DNA of 5,495 nt, taken from JAFGWO01 sp965603295 (lineage in GTDB: Bacteria; BMS3Abin14). Below are positions 5,260 through 5,495 of the stretch, in pieces; the stretch's first letter is position 1; every line of letters starts with the position of its first letter. The DNA is taken from NCBI GenBank assembly GCA_965603295.1, contig CBFDCL010000115.1, positions 1 through 5,495 of the forward strand, read 5' to 3'. The position numbers and the translations under genes were made by a program. Under the pieces are notes generated by a model that made no database searches, was not told where the DNA came from, and was given only the letters and a program-made list of their open reading frames with translations.

Positions 5260-5315
5260 ATTGAGAATTGAGGATTGAGGATTGAGAGTTGGGAGTTTGA
5301 GGTTTGAAGTTGTGA
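5260..5315 (+). repeat. eight heptanucleotide units drifting from ATTGAGR to GTTTGAR
   Basis: In one unbroken 7-base phase: ATTGAGA, ATTGAGG, ATTGAGG, ATTGAGA, GTTGGGA, GTTTGAG, GTTTGAA, GTTGTGA. The first four belong to the family at 978-1012. The last four change sequence but keep both length and phase. Confidence 0.88.
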
Positions 5316-5336
5316 AAAGGATCCAAGATAAAATCC

Positions 5337-5388
5337 AGTGATAAGTGATTGGATTTTCGTTTCTACCAGTTACTAATCACCAATCACT
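5337..5388. repeat. opposed heptamers forming a 9-bp stem-loop
   Basis: AGTGATA and AGTGATT (5337-5350) face AGTTACT, AATCACC and AATCACT (5368-5388). AGTGATTGG (5344-5352) pairs perfectly with CCAATCACT (5380-5388) around a 27-base loop. A short T-run (5397-5400) lies downstream, but the stem is AT-rich and the loop large, so a terminator role for the regulator transcript is only a weak possibility. Confidence 0.6.
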
Positions 5389-5391
5389 GAG

Positions 5392-5397
5392 TATAAT
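5392..5397 (+). promoter_or_regulatory. possible -10 hexamer TATAAT
   Basis: A perfect TATAAT is present, but the best -35 candidates upstream (GTTACT at 5369-5374 or TTACTA at 5370-5375) match poorly and lie inside repeat units. It would serve a gene beyond the right edge. The hexamer could be a by-product of AT-rich repeat sequence. Confidence 0.2.
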
Positions 5398-5415
5398 TTT
5401 GAAATTTGAAATTTA
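5395..5415 (+). repeat. heptanucleotide array AAATTTG-like, 3 units
   Basis: Units AATTTTG, AAATTTG and AAATTTA share one 7-base phase. The sequence is low complexity and AT-rich, so chance matters more here than for the other arrays. Confidence 0.6.
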
Positions 5416-5495
5416 TACCCCCTGGATGGGGATCTATTTCCTGAAATAATTGCTTCTTTAGCTATGAAAAAAGTATCAACCGGGGGTTGGAATGG
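5416..5495. other. right-edge stretch without a recognised gene
   Basis: With the arrays above, 5187-5495 is a 309-base region without a supported gene. Its last 80 bases hold a small CCCC/GGGG hairpin (5418-5431) and an ATG at 5464 that opens MKKVSTGGWN to the edge without a Shine-Dalgarno. I see no tRNA, riboswitch or sigma-54 (GG-N10-GC) promoter here. Confidence 0.5.

Noticed and set aside
5418..5431. CCCC/GGGG hairpin as an intrinsic terminator
   Set aside because: The stem is only four to five base pairs and no T-run follows.
5373..5495. Minus-strand open frame of 40 codons from the right edge, ending at a TAG at 5375-5373
   Set aside because: It is AT-rich, has no codon bias, and its last third runs through repeat units. 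It could be the end of a gene beyond the edge, but nothing supports that.
5464..5495. Start of a small protein (MKKVSTGGWN) at the right edge
   Set aside because: No Shine-Dalgarno, and only ten residues are visible; it does not resemble a prepilin leader.

Overview
The window looks like a piece of a GC-rich Gram-negative genome with type IV pili and sigma-54 control. It could be a deltaproteobacterium-like (Desulfobacterota) or Nitrospirota-like lineage, probably from a metagenome. That placement is inference: it rests on a PilD-type prepilin peptidase next to an NtrB/NtrC-like two-component pair, on strong G/C preference at third codon positions, and on repeat-filled AT-rich spacers between GC-rich genes.

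Left end (1 to about 500). The real genes here are on the minus strand. One is the N-terminal 110 residues of a WaaP/Kdo-type lipopolysaccharide kinase-like protein, running off the left edge. The other is the C-terminal end of an unrecognised upstream gene that overlaps the kinase start by 17 bases. At about 470-506 this strand stops making sense, and the plus strand enters the middle of a GT-B glycosyltransferase (family 4-like) that lacks its N-terminal half. Two genes broken head to head at one point suggest either an assembly chimera or a real rearrangement breakpoint.

Core (1169-5186). Three plus-strand genes follow: a bifunctional prepilin peptidase/N-methyltransferase; a two-TM, HAMP-containing sensor histidine kinase that probably starts at a TTG inside the end of the peptidase gene; and an NtrC-family sigma-54 response regulator (receiver, AAA+, Fis-type HTH). 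The likely circuit is a membrane sensor that phosphorylates the regulator, which then activates a sigma-54 promoter elsewhere, plausibly a pilin or surface gene. The peptidase would mature prepilins.

Spacers. The three intergenic stretches (978-1168, 3628-3812, 5187-5495) are built largely from short tandem repeats with one shared property: the period is 7 bases, although unit sequences differ (ATTGAGR, RATTAGT, CCTTTAA, GTCCAAC, GTGCAGA, AAATTTG). Some units appear in both orientations and can form hairpins. An 8-base repeat encodes the C-terminal tail of the histidine kinase, so repeat DNA seems to have entered a coding end. This constant-period, variable-sequence repeat system is the most unusual thing in the window.
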